NCBI GenBank assembly: GCA_902797915.1
Contig: CADBUK010000018.1
Coordinates: 1 to 20,156 of the forward strand
Direction of reading: 5' to 3'
Source: Oscillospiraceae bacterium
GTDB lineage: Bacteria; Bacillota; Clostridia; Oscillospirales; Acutalibacteraceae
DNA: 20,156 bases
Part shown: positions 1 through 8,449 of the stretch, piece by piece
Layout of the letters: each line of letters opens with the position of its first letter
Position numbering within the stretch: the first letter of the stretch is position 1
Notes under the pieces: generated by a model
Seen by the model: only the letters and a program-made list of their open reading frames with translations
Told to the model about the DNA's origin: nothing
The model's database searches: none
Translations under genes and position numbers: made by a program

Positions 1-2159
1 GCCTCAGCCGCCTGCATTTCCGCTGCGGCACGGTTTGCCTCTTCAAGTGCGGCTTTAAACTCCGAGGTAATCTTTTCGGCTTCCTTTGAAAGTTTTTCGG
101 CTTCCTTCTGAAGCTCCTCAATCATATTTGCACGGGAAAGAATACCCGAGCCCTTTGCGGCGCTTCCGCCCGCCATCGAGCCGCCTGCGTTGATAACCTG
201 ACCGTCAAGCGTAACGATTTTAAAGCGGTTTTTATATTGTTTTGCAATTCCGATTGCGCTGTCCATATCGTCAACGATAACAACGCGGGAAAGCAGATTG
301 CTGATAATCTCTTTATATTTCTTATCACACTCAACCAAATCGGAGGCGATTGCGATAAAACCGAGGTTTTCATCCAAATTCTTTTCATCAAGGGTTCTGC
401 TCTTAATGTTGGAAATCGGCAGGAAGGTGCAGCGGCCGAGCTTATTATCTTTAAGATAATAAATTGCGCGTTTTGCGTCCGCCTCGGTTGAGGTAACAAC
501 GTTCTGCATAGCAGCGCCGAGCGCTACCTCAATAGCAGTTGAATACTCGTTATCAACCTGAATAAGCTGCGAAAGCGTGCCGTGAATACCGCCGAGCTGC
601 TTTGACTCCGCACGTCTGATTACGGACTTAACGGCGCCCGAATAGCCCTCCATATTTTTTTCCAAATCGGAAAGCATTCTTGCCTTCTGCTGTTTTTCCG
701 CAAAAAGACGTTCCGCCTTTTCAGCCTGCTCTTTAAGCTTATCCGCCTTATCGGTTTTTGTTTTTAATTTGAGCTGATAACCGCCGAGCGAGTTGTTATA
801 CTCGTCAATACGGTCGTTCAGGAATTTAAGGTTAGCCTCTGACTCGGCTTTCCTGTTCTGCTCTGTTTTTATGTCCTTATCAAGCGCGGCAATGCTTTCG
901 TCAACAGTGCCCCTGCGCGCTTCAATTTCGTCAATACTTGACTGCGCCTGCGAAGCCTTAACGCGACTGTCGGAAAGCTTTAAGGTAAGCTCCGCGATAG
1001 CCTGATTAACCTCGGCGGAAAGACGTGAAAGCTCTGCGTTTGAGTTAAGCAAAGCCTGCTCCTCCTGAGTAAGAGCGGCAAGGCTTGCCCTCTGCTGTTC
1101 GGATTTCTTTTCGTTTTCATCGATAAGAGCCTGCTTTTGAGCAATCTGCTCGTCAATTGTGGCGTTGCCCTTATCGGCGTCGTTTATATCGTTTTTAAGT
1201 CTTTCGATGGTTTCGTTATTATGGCCGAGGGTTGCCTCAAGAACAGAAGCCTCGCCTTCCTTGCGGAGAGCCTCCTCCTCATAAGAAGCGCCGCCGAGAC
1301 GGATTTCCTCAATCTGAGTATTAATTTTGGCAACGCCGTCAAGAACCTCTTCAATCTCGGCTTCAATCTGCTTTAACTCATTTTCGCAGATTTCGTATGA
1401 AGCGTTAGCGGCGTCGATTTTATGCTCCTGCTCGCGCAGTTCGTTTGTGAATTTGTTGATTTTATTAATCCACACGCCGATTTCAAGATTTTTCTTTTCG
1501 CCCGAAAGCTCAAGGAATTTTTCAGCCTTTTCGCTCTGATGTTTAAGCGGACCCACCCTGCTTTCAAGCTCGCCGAGAATATCAAGCAGGCGAACGAGAT
1601 TTTCCTGAGCCTGCAGAAGTCTGCGCTGAGCGTCCGTTCTCTTATGGCGGAAGCGTGAAATACCCGCAGCCTCCTCAAACAGTTCGCGCCTGTCCTCATT
1701 CTTAGCGGAAATAATGGAGTCTATCTTACCCTGACCGACCATTGAATAGCCGTCAGCGCCGAGACCCGTATCCATAAACAGCTCGTGAATATCACGGCGA
1801 CGCACATTTTCGCCGTCAATTTTATATTCGCTTTCGCCGCTGCGGTAATAACGTCTTGTAACGGTTACAATCTCGCCCCTGTCCTTCAGCGTGCCGTCGC
1901 TGTTATCAAGCGTAAGCTGTACCTGTGCAAAGCCCACCGCTTTTCTGGCAGACGTGCCGCCGAAAATGACGTCCTCTGTTTTTGAGGCACGGAGATTTTT
2001 GGACGAGGTTTCGCCCAAAACCCACCTTACAGCGTCAGAAATATTACTTTTACCCGAACCGTTGGGACCTACAACGGCGGTAATACCCTTGCCGAAGTTA
2101 AGCTCCGTCTTATCGGGGAAGGACTTAAAGCCCTGCATTTCAAGTGTTCTTAAAACCAT
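1..2159 (-). CDS. smc: Chromosome partition protein SMC, N-terminal 719 residues (3' end outside window)
   Basis: SMC ATPase, the core of the condensin-like complex with ScpA and ScpB that organises and segregates the chromosome. The frame is open from the ATG at 2159 to the window edge. Visible parts are: the N-terminal ATP-binding head with Walker A GPNGSGKS at residues 31-38 and WVLGE shortly after; a long Glu/Lys/Ala-rich coiled coil from about residue 165 to 515; the hinge from about 520 to 660, ending in the Gly-rich stretch GGSMAGGSAAKGSG (plus strand about 146-187); and the start of the returning coiled coil. The C-terminal signature and Walker B half lies beyond position 1. The ATG follows the radical SAM stop codon with no gap, and GAGGG lies 7 nt upstream. 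The rnc / radical SAM / smc order is usual in Clostridia, where ftsY often follows. Identification is very secure. Confidence 0.97.
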   Translation of the reverse strand, partial: MVLRTLEMQGFKSFPDKTELNFGKGITAVVGPNGSGKSNISDAVRWVLGETSSKNLRASKTEDVIFGGTSARKAVGFAQVQLTLDNSDGTLKDRGEIVTVTRRYYRSGESEYKIDGENVRRRDIHELFMDTGLGADGYSMVGQGKIDSIISAKNEDRRELFEEAAGISRFRHKRTDAQRRLLQAQENLVRLLDILGELESRVGPLKHQSEKAEKFLELSGEKKNLEIGVWINKINKFTNELREQEHKIDAANASYEICENELKQIEAEIEEVLDGVAKINTQIEEIRLGGASYEEEALRKEGEASVLEATLGHNNETIERLKNDINDADKGNATIDEQIAQKQALIDENEKKSEQQRASLAALTQEEQALLNSNAELSRLSAEVNQAIAELTLKLSDSRVKASQAQSSIDEIEARRGTVDESIAALDKDIKTEQNRKAESEANLKFLNDRIDEYNNSLGGYQLKLKTKTDKADKLKEQAEKAERLFAEKQQKARMLSDLEKNMEGYSGAVKSVIRRAESKQLGGIHGTLSQLIQVDNEYSTAIEVALGAAMQNVVTSTEADAKRAIYYLKDNKLGRCTFLPISNIKSRTLDEKNLDENLGFIAIASDLVECDKKYKEIISNLLSRVVIVDDMDSAIGIAKQYKNRFKIVTLDGQVINAGGSMAGGSAAKGSGILSRANMIEELQKEAEKLSKEAEKITSEFKAALEEANRAAAEMQAAE

Positions 2160-3140
2160 TTAAACTACCCTCAATTCATCGGGCTTCAGCGCGGAGTCGA
2201 AACCGATTTCGATTTCATAGCCCGCCGCATTCAGCGCAATGATGTTTGATTTTTTGTTTCCTAATAATTTTGAAATTGATTTTTCGTTTATATAAACCTT
2301 ATACCTGCCGCGCGGATACTGCATAATTCTGTTACGCATTATCCTTGAGGTTACCATTTCTCCAAGTGAGTCGTGGTAGCCCCCTGCAAGCATATTCTGT
2401 TTAACATTCTCGCTTGAATGAAGCCCTACGCGTATAACGTCAACACCCTGACGCTCAAAGAATTCCACAAGCCGAGCACATAACTCAACCGTTTCGTCAA
2501 GCGAAGGCGGGCTGTATTTGCCGCTTTCATAAAGCTGCGCAAGGTAAGTATCTTTAAGCACAACAGTAGGATAAATTCTGACCGTATCAGGCTTCAGCGC
2601 CGCAAATTCGTATGCGGTGCGAATATCCTTTTCATCGTCGGAAGCGTACAAGCCCGTCATCATCTGCAGTCCGAGTTCAAAGCCTGCGGCTTTTATCAGC
2701 CGAGCCGCATTGCGCACGTCGTCAGCGGAATGCCCGCGCAGGTTGGCGGCAAGCACGCCGTCATCCATACACTGTGCGCCGACTTCAATTGCCGTTACGC
2801 CGTAGCTTTTCAGCAAGGAAAGGATTTCATCATCAATCGCGTCGGGGCGGGTTGAAATTCTGATACCCTTAACCGCGCCGCTTTCTACATAGGGCTTTGC
2901 CGCGCCGAGAAGCGAGAGCATATAGCCCCTTTCAATCGCGGTAAACGAGCCGCCGAAAAACGCGATTTCATATTCAAACCTGCCGTCCTTGTTAGAGGCA
3001 AGCGCGGTTTCAACCGCGTGCTTTACGTCCTGCCCGTCAGGCGTATTGCTTTGCCCTGTAATTGTTCTTTGATTACAGAAAGAGCACTGCTGCGGGCAGC
3101 CGATATGGGAAACGAAAACCGAAATGTTACCCTTTTTCAT
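2160..3140 (-). CDS. Radical SAM protein, Elp3-like family without acetyltransferase domain
   Basis: A 326-residue radical SAM enzyme. The [4Fe-4S]-binding cysteines are C15, C19 and C22 (GCPQQCSFC, spacing CX3CX2C). They are followed by the SAM-binding GGSF (63-66) and the strand motif ISTRPDAI (about 95-102). This resembles the SAM half of Elp3, but there is no C-terminal GNAT acetyltransferase domain. Instead there is a short C-terminal domain of the kind found in stand-alone bacterial Elp3-like proteins. Its substrate is not known to me; RNA modification is a guess based on the family. The ATG overlaps the rnc stop as ATGA, so it is translationally coupled to rnc, and its stop abuts the smc start. 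Many Clostridia carry a radical SAM gene at this exact spot. Family call is secure; function is open. Confidence 0.9.
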   Translation of the reverse strand: MKKGNISVFVSHIGCPQQCSFCNQRTITGQSNTPDGQDVKHAVETALASNKDGRFEYEIAFFGGSFTAIERGYMLSLLGAAKPYVESGAVKGIRISTRPDAIDDEILSLLKSYGVTAIEVGAQCMDDGVLAANLRGHSADDVRNAARLIKAAGFELGLQMMTGLYASDDEKDIRTAYEFAALKPDTVRIYPTVVLKDTYLAQLYESGKYSPPSLDETVELCARLVEFFERQGVDVIRVGLHSSENVKQNMLAGGYHDSLGEMVTSRIMRNRIMQYPRGRYKVYINEKSISKLLGNKKSNIIALNAAGYEIEIGFDSALKPDELRVV

Positions 3141-3817
3141 ATACCCATTAACTGCAAGGCTTCCCTTGCCGCCTCCTGCTCTGCCTGCTTTTTGCTTCTG
3201 CCGATACCCCTGCCGATAATGTTTGAATTGAGATGTACCTCAACCTCAAAGCGTTTATCATGGTCGGGTCCGCTTTCGCCGACGATAACGTAATTGAGCG
3301 TTTCGTCGTGATTTTGCTGAACGACCTCCTGCAAAAGCGTTTTGTAATCCTTAAAGCTGACCTGATGATTATCAAGCGCATTGGTAAGGAAGCGAAGCAC
3401 AAAGGCCCTTGCCTCCTCTAACCCGCCGTCAAGATAAATTGCGGCGGTAAGCGCCTCAAAGGCGTTTTCAAGAATTGTGGAACGCTGCCTGCCCCCGCTG
3501 AGCTCCTCACCCTTGCCGAGATAAAGATACTCGCCGAGCGAAATCTGATTTGCAAACGAAGAAAGCGAGGCGGTGCAAACAAGTGCCGACCTGATTTTTG
3601 AAAGTTCTCCCTCGGGAGTATGGGGAAAGCGCTCAAAAAGCAGGTCTGCGGCGACGATTGAAACAACGGAGTCGCCCAGAAATTCAAGCCTTTCATTACT
3701 CTCCCTGCCGTTACGGTTTTCGTTGGCGTAGCTTGAATGGGTTAACGCTTCAATCAAAACATCCCTGTTTTTAAAATTGTGGTTTATTTCTTTTTCAAGA
3801 ATATCTAAGCTTTTCAT
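3137..3817 (-). CDS. rnc: Ribonuclease III
   Basis: Double-strand-specific endoribonuclease that processes rRNA precursors and structured mRNAs. It has 226 residues, the usual length. The N-terminal nuclease domain (about 1-148) has the signature NERLEFLGDS at 41-50, giving acidic residues E42, E45 and D49. The second active-site block is ILENAFEAL at 115-123. There E121 matches the essential E. coli E117, but the position of E. coli D114 is Asn (N118, codon AAC at 3464-3466). A double-stranded RNA-binding domain follows at about 152-225, ending in the typical SKKQAEQEAAREAL helix. The ATG at 3817 has AGGGA about 7 nt upstream and lies 18 nt after the trmFO stop. The stop overlaps the next start by 4 nt. 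Identity is secure; the Asp-to-Asn change is discussed as a finding. Confidence 0.96.
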   Translation of the reverse strand: MKSLDILEKEINHNFKNRDVLIEALTHSSYANENRNGRESNERLEFLGDSVVSIVAADLLFERFPHTPEGELSKIRSALVCTASLSSFANQISLGEYLYLGKGEELSGGRQRSTILENAFEALTAAIYLDGGLEEARAFVLRFLTNALDNHQVSFKDYKTLLQEVVQQNHDETLNYVIVGESGPDHDKRFEVEVHLNSNIIGRGIGRSKKQAEQEAAREALQLMGI

Positions 3818-3835
3818 ATAACTATCCCTGTTGGG

Positions 3836-5128
3836 TTAAGACATATCTGATTTAAGCGCGTCAAGCGCTCTGTTTGCAAGAGCGGCATAACGCTCCTTTT
3901 TATCCCTTATTTTCGGCTCAATAGGAGGAAGCACGCCGAAATTAGCGCCCATAGGCTGAAAGTTTTTTACGCTTTCATCGCTGATATAAGCTGAAAGCGC
4001 GCCTATCATTGTTAAATCCGACGGAGAAAACAGCGGCTTGCCCTCGGCATACCTTGCGGCGTTTATACCCGCGATAATACCCGAAGCCGCGGACTCCATA
4101 TATCCCTCAACGCCTGTAATCTGGCCTGCAAAAAACACGTTTGGCTTTGATTTGAGCTGAAAATATCTGTTAAGCAGACGGGGCGAATCCAAAAACGAAT
4201 TGCGGTGCATTACGCCGTAGCGCACAAACTGCGCATTTTCAAGCCCCGGAATCATTGAAAACACACGTTTTTGCTCGCCGAACTTCAGATTTGTCTGAAA
4301 GCCGACGAGATTAAACATTGTACCCGCGCTGTTTTCCCTGCGAAGCTGAACGCACGCCCAGGGTCTGCGCCCTGTTTTCGGGTCAACAAGCCCGACGGGC
4401 TTCATAGGTCCGAAGCGGGGAGCGTCAAGCCCGCGCTTTGCAAGCTTTTCAATCGGCATACAGCCCTCGTAAACGTCAAAGTCGTGCAGCACTGCGCCCT
4501 CAGCGTTAACAAGCTCGTTAATAAAGCTTTCGTACTGCTCCTTATTAAACGGGCAATTGAGGTAATCCTCCTCGCCGCCGCGTTCATACCTTGAAGCGCC
4601 GAACACAATGCTCATATCAACGCTGTCAGCCGTAATAATCGGTGCCGCCGCGTCGTAAAACGAGAGGTAACCGCCGCAGAGCTTTTCAATTGCGGCGCTC
4701 ATTTTGCCCTCTGTAAGCGGACCCGTTGCGATAACCGTTACGGTATCCTCATCATCGTCAACGGCTTCAACCTCCGCAGTTATATATTCAATATTAGGGT
4801 GGTTTTTAATTTTTTCGGCAACGGCGGCTGAAAACAAATCCCTGTCCACCGCAAGCGCACCGCCCGCGGGAACTGCGCAGCTGCGCGCAATCGGCACCAA
4901 AAGCGAGCCGAGGCGCGCCATCTCCTCTTTAAGCAGCCCTGCGGCAGAATCAAGTCTTGCCGCTTTAAGCGAGTTGGAGCAAACAAGCTCTGCGGGCAAA
5001 TCGGATTTATGCGCCGGAGATTTTTTCAGCGGTTTTTGCTCATAAAGCGAAACCTTATATCCGTTTTGCGCAAGCTGCCAGGCAGCCTCACAGCCTGCAA
5101 GCCCTGCGCCGATAACCTTAAATTTCAT
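3836..5128 (-). CDS. trmFO: Methylenetetrahydrofolate-tRNA-(uracil-5-)-methyltransferase TrmFO
   Basis: FAD- and folate-dependent enzyme that makes m5U54 (ribothymidine) in the T-loop of tRNA, taking the methyl carbon from 5,10-methylene-THF rather than SAM. It has 430 residues, close to the usual 435-440. The N-terminal FAD-binding motif is GAGLAGCEAA at 7-16. The two cysteines important for catalysis in the family (C53 and C226 in Bacillus) match C50 (ELVCSNSLK) and C223 (EGCMPIE). GPMKPVGL, the RYGVMHRN block and the C-terminal GQITGVEGYMESAASG motif are all present. The start at 5128 is chosen because MKFKVIGAG is the natural N-terminus and AGAGG lies 5 nt upstream. A longer in-frame reading to 5245 would run into topA and adds unrelated sequence. 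It lies 8 nt after the topA stop. Confidence 0.96.
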   Translation of the reverse strand: MKFKVIGAGLAGCEAAWQLAQNGYKVSLYEQKPLKKSPAHKSDLPAELVCSNSLKAARLDSAAGLLKEEMARLGSLLVPIARSCAVPAGGALAVDRDLFSAAVAEKIKNHPNIEYITAEVEAVDDDEDTVTVIATGPLTEGKMSAAIEKLCGGYLSFYDAAAPIITADSVDMSIVFGASRYERGGEEDYLNCPFNKEQYESFINELVNAEGAVLHDFDVYEGCMPIEKLAKRGLDAPRFGPMKPVGLVDPKTGRRPWACVQLRRENSAGTMFNLVGFQTNLKFGEQKRVFSMIPGLENAQFVRYGVMHRNSFLDSPRLLNRYFQLKSKPNVFFAGQITGVEGYMESAASGIIAGINAARYAEGKPLFSPSDLTMIGALSAYISDESVKNFQPMGANFGVLPPIEPKIRDKKERYAALANRALDALKSDMS

Positions 5129-5136
5129 AAAACCTC

Positions 5137-7227
5137 TTATGATTTCTTTCTTGAAGCGGGCTTTGTAAAGCCGCAGCCCTCTGTGTCGGGGCAATAAAGC
5201 ACGTTGCCCTTGCGCCTGAACAGTGATTTTCCGCAGTTGGGGCAAACCTCGTCGCTCGGCATATCCCAGGTCATAAAATTACACTTGGGGTAATTTGAGC
5301 AGCCGTAGAAGGAGGTACCCTTTCTGGTTTTCTTTTCAATTACGTCGCCGCCGCATTCAGGGCATTTTGCCTTGGTTTTAAGCACAAGCGGCTTTGTATT
5401 TTTACATTCGGGATAGCCCGGGCAGGCAAGGAATTTACCAAAGCGTCCGATTTTAACGACCATATTTCTGCCGCACTTTTCGCAAACCTCGTCTGTTTCT
5501 TCCTCGCTGAGCTTAATCTTAACGCCCTGCATATCCTTTTTAGCTCTTTCAAGCGGCTTTTCAAAGTCGTCATAATAGAGCCTTATCATCTCTTTATAAT
5601 TCTTGTCGCCGCTGTCAATCTTATCCAAATCCTCTTCCATTTTTGAGGTGTACTTAACATTAACGATATTCGGCATTTTTTCCTCAAGAAGCTTTGTTAC
5701 GGCTTCGCCGAGTTCGGTAGGAACAAACTGCTTGCCCTCACGCTTTACGTATTCGCGCGCAACAATTGTTGACGTAATGGTTACGTAGGTTGACGGTCTG
5801 CCGACGCCGTTTTCCTCAAGCGCTTTAATCAGGCTTGCTTCAGTGTACCTTGCAGGCGGCTGGGTAAAGTGCTGATTGCCGAGGATTGACTTGAGTTTAA
5901 GCACATCGCCCTGCGCAAGCGCGGGAAGCGGAGCGGAATCCTCGTCGTTAGTATCCTCCTTTGCCTCCTCATAAAGAGCGGTAAAGCCGTCAAACTTAAC
6001 CGTATAGCCCGATGTTGTGAAAATATAGTCGCCCGCAGAGATTTCAACCTTAACGGTTTCCTGAAGGCAGCTTTCCATAAGCGAAGCGATAAAGCGTTCC
6101 CATATAAGCTTATAAATCTTATACTGGTCGGAGGTTACGGAATCCTTAATTCTGTCAGGCGTAATGCTCGGAACTGACGGGCGGATAGCCTCGTGGCCGT
6201 CCTGAACATTACCCTTTGTTTTATAGTATCTCGGCTTTTTGGGCAAATACTTTTCGCCGTAGGTTTCAAGGATGTATTTATTACCCTCAGCCCTTGCCTC
6301 ATCCGAAATACGAAGCGAGTCCGTTCTCATATAGGTAATAAGACCGAGTGTGCCGATGCCCTGAACGTCAAGACCTTCGTAAAGCTCCTGCGCAGCCTTC
6401 ATAGTACGCCTTGCCTGGAATGAAAGGCGGCGTGAAGCCTCCTGCTGAAGCGATGAGGTGTTGAACGGCGGGGTCGGACTCTTTTTCCTTGAGCCTTTCT
6501 TTACCGAAGAAACGATATAGTCTTCATTTTCAAGGTCTGCAAGAATGGAGTCGCTCTGCTCCTTATTCTCAATCTTAATCTTCTTGCCTGACTTGCTGTA
6601 AATTGCAGCACCGAAAACCTTTTTGCCCGGAGGGTTAGTAAACTTGGCGTCAATTGACCAGTACTCCTCAGGCTTAAAAGCACGGATTTCCTCTTCCCTG
6701 TCAACTACAAGGCGGAGAGCTACGGACTGAACTCTGCCCGCTGAAAGCCCCCTTCTGATTTTCTGGCTGATGAACGGAGAAAGCTTGTAGCCGATAAGCC
6801 TATCAAGAATACGGCGTGCCTGCTGCGCGTCAACCAAATCAATATCTATAGAGCGCGGGTTATCCATACCCTCCGTTACGCCGTGCTTTGTAATTTCGTT
6901 AAAGGTAACCCTGTTTTTTTCGCTCAAATCCAAATCAAGCAGGGTTGCAAGATGCCAGCTGATAGCCACTGCCTCACGGTCAGGGTCCGTTGCGAGATAA
7001 ACGTAATCCGCTTTATCAGCCTTTTTCTTTAAATCCTTAACAAAGTTTTCCTTGCCCTTGATAACCGCGTACTTGGGTTCAAAGTCGTTATCAACATCAA
7101 CGGAAAGCCTTGCGGACGGCAAATCGCGGACGTGGCCCATTGAGGCGATAACCTCATAGCCCTTGCCGAGATAGCCTTTAATGTTTTTTGCCTTTGCAGG
7201 CGACTCTACAATAACAAGTTTTGACAT
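5137..7227 (-). CDS. topA: DNA topoisomerase I (type IA)
   Basis: Relaxes negative supercoils by transient single-strand cleavage. It has 696 residues. The TOPRIM domain opens with VIVESPAKA (E8) and carries the acidic triad D81-P-D83-R-E85. The catalytic tyrosine is Y299 in GLITYMRTDS, with the downstream HEAIRP at about 345-350 and the GRPSTY segment near 476. Three C-terminal four-cysteine zinc ribbons lie at about 582-608, 622-649 and 662-685. The unusual point is DPDREAVAISWH, where nearly all bacterial enzymes have DPDREGEAI(A/S)WH: the Gly-Glu after the triad is Ala86-Val87 (codons GCA GTG at 6967-6972). The gene otherwise looks intact and essential. AAAGGA lies 8 nt before the ATG, and there is a 13-nt gap after dprA, its usual neighbour in Firmicutes. 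Confidence 0.97.
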   Translation of the reverse strand: MSKLVIVESPAKAKNIKGYLGKGYEVIASMGHVRDLPSARLSVDVDNDFEPKYAVIKGKENFVKDLKKKADKADYVYLATDPDREAVAISWHLATLLDLDLSEKNRVTFNEITKHGVTEGMDNPRSIDIDLVDAQQARRILDRLIGYKLSPFISQKIRRGLSAGRVQSVALRLVVDREEEIRAFKPEEYWSIDAKFTNPPGKKVFGAAIYSKSGKKIKIENKEQSDSILADLENEDYIVSSVKKGSRKKSPTPPFNTSSLQQEASRRLSFQARRTMKAAQELYEGLDVQGIGTLGLITYMRTDSLRISDEARAEGNKYILETYGEKYLPKKPRYYKTKGNVQDGHEAIRPSVPSITPDRIKDSVTSDQYKIYKLIWERFIASLMESCLQETVKVEISAGDYIFTTSGYTVKFDGFTALYEEAKEDTNDEDSAPLPALAQGDVLKLKSILGNQHFTQPPARYTEASLIKALEENGVGRPSTYVTITSTIVAREYVKREGKQFVPTELGEAVTKLLEEKMPNIVNVKYTSKMEEDLDKIDSGDKNYKEMIRLYYDDFEKPLERAKKDMQGVKIKLSEEETDEVCEKCGRNMVVKIGRFGKFLACPGYPECKNTKPLVLKTKAKCPECGGDVIEKKTRKGTSFYGCSNYPKCNFMTWDMPSDEVCPNCGKSLFRRKGNVLYCPDTEGCGFTKPASRKKS

Positions 7228-7240
7228 TTATTTATTCCTT

Positions 7241-8449
7241 TCAGGATAGTTTATATCTTTTGCCCCCTGCGCTCTCAACTAAATCCATAAGCTCAAGAGT
7301 TGTAAGGGATGTTAAAACGCTGCCTGTAGGCAGATTTGTTTTCTGGATAATTTCGTCTATATGTACAAGCTCGTCGGAAAGAGCGTTATACACGGTTAAG
7401 TCGTTGCCCATAAGCGTTGAAGCGGCGTTCTGCCTTTTGGCGCGCCTGCTCCTGCTTTCAGAATTGTTTTCAAAAGAGTATTCGGCTGATTTATCTGCGT
7501 TATAATTAGCCTGCTCGCGCTGCGGTTTTGAATTATATATCTGCGAAGCCGATTTAACCTTGCCGATGTCAATGCCGAACCTTTCGGCAAACGGGTAAAG
7601 CAAATCCAGCGGATTAATTGCAAGCGAAGCGCCGTCCTCAATCAGACGGTTAGTGCCCGCAAAGTTTTCCTCAAAGATTGAACAAGGGATTGCGAAAACC
7701 TCTCTGCCCTGTTCCGCAGCGTAACGCGCGGTTATCAGACTGCCGCTTTTGACACCCGCCTCCACAACAAGAACGGCAAGCGAAATGCCGCTGATAATTC
7801 GGTTTCTTATCGGGAAGGTATATTTTGAAGCAGGAGTGAACGGCGGGAACTCGGTAATCAGTGCGCCGTTATTTTTTATTGCGTCGCGCAAGGGCTGATT
7901 TGACATCAGATAATTGACACCGAAGCCGCAGCCGAGCACTGCAACCGTTTTGCCGCCGCAGAGTATTGCGCCGTTGTGCGCGGCAGAGTCAACCCCGAGC
8001 GCTGCGCCCGAAACGACTACTGCGCCGTGTTCAGCAACGCCGCGGCTCATAATCTCAGCCGCCTTAACGGAATAACTGCTCGCCTTACGCGAACCGACTA
8101 TTGAGATATAAAGGTTATCGTCAACCCTCGGCAAACAGCCGTCAACATAAAGCACTGCGGGAGGGTTTTCAATTTCTGCAAGCCTTTGCGGATATTCGTC
8201 ATCGTCAAAATCTATTATCTGCCAGCCTTGCAGCTTGCAGAGACTTTGAATATCCTCCGCTTTTGAAAGCGATTTATCGCTGAGCGCCGCAACCTGATTA
8301 GGATTAAAAACGCCGCTGAATTTAAGCGCAAACTCGTCAGCAGAATAGATTTCCTTTGCGCCGCCGAAATATTCAATTGCCTCTCTGAGCTCCGCCCCTG
8401 CGCCGAGCGCGTTCTGAAGCCAGAGCCAATAAAGCGCGTTATTACTCAT
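7241..8449 (-). CDS. dprA: DNA-processing protein DprA (Smf family)
   Basis: Cytoplasmic single-strand DNA-binding protein that loads RecA onto incoming DNA during natural transformation; it is also widespread in bacteria not known to be competent. It has 402 residues. After an N-terminal helical region, the Rossmann-like DprA core shows IVGSRKASSYS (about 117-127), VVSGAALGVDSAAH (about 145-158), the GCGF turn and FPIRNRIISG (about 212-221). A C-terminal winged-helix domain occupies about 348-402 (LTVYNALSD...VHIDEI). The start at 8449 is preferred because it forms an ATGA overlap with the methyltransferase stop. The alternative ATG at 8464 adds only five residues and has no ribosome binding site. 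The ribosome binding site of the chosen start (GGGA) is weak, consistent with coupling. The dprA-topA order is conserved in Firmicutes. Confidence 0.95.
   Translation of the reverse strand: MSNNALYWLWLQNALGAGAELREAIEYFGGAKEIYSADEFALKFSGVFNPNQVAALSDKSLSKAEDIQSLCKLQGWQIIDFDDDEYPQRLAEIENPPAVLYVDGCLPRVDDNLYISIVGSRKASSYSVKAAEIMSRGVAEHGAVVVSGAALGVDSAAHNGAILCGGKTVAVLGCGFGVNYLMSNQPLRDAIKNNGALITEFPPFTPASKYTFPIRNRIISGISLAVLVVEAGVKSGSLITARYAAEQGREVFAIPCSIFEENFAGTNRLIEDGASLAINPLDLLYPFAERFGIDIGKVKSASQIYNSKPQREQANYNADKSAEYSFENNSESRSRRAKRQNAASTLMGNDLTVYNALSDELVHIDEIIQKTNLPTGSVLTSLTTLELMDLVESAGGKRYKLS

Noticed and set aside
1137..1699. Several open frames of 60-110 codons on both strands inside smc, and similar antisense frames elsewhere
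   Set aside because: They are shadows of the long coiled-coil coding sequence and other real genes, with biased Glu/Lys/Ala codons read out of frame and no ribosome binding sites or domains.
5129..5245. Longer trmFO start 39 codons upstream
   Set aside because: It would overlap the zinc-ribbon end of topA in another frame. The FAD motif belongs near the N-terminus, and a good ribosome binding site precedes 5128.
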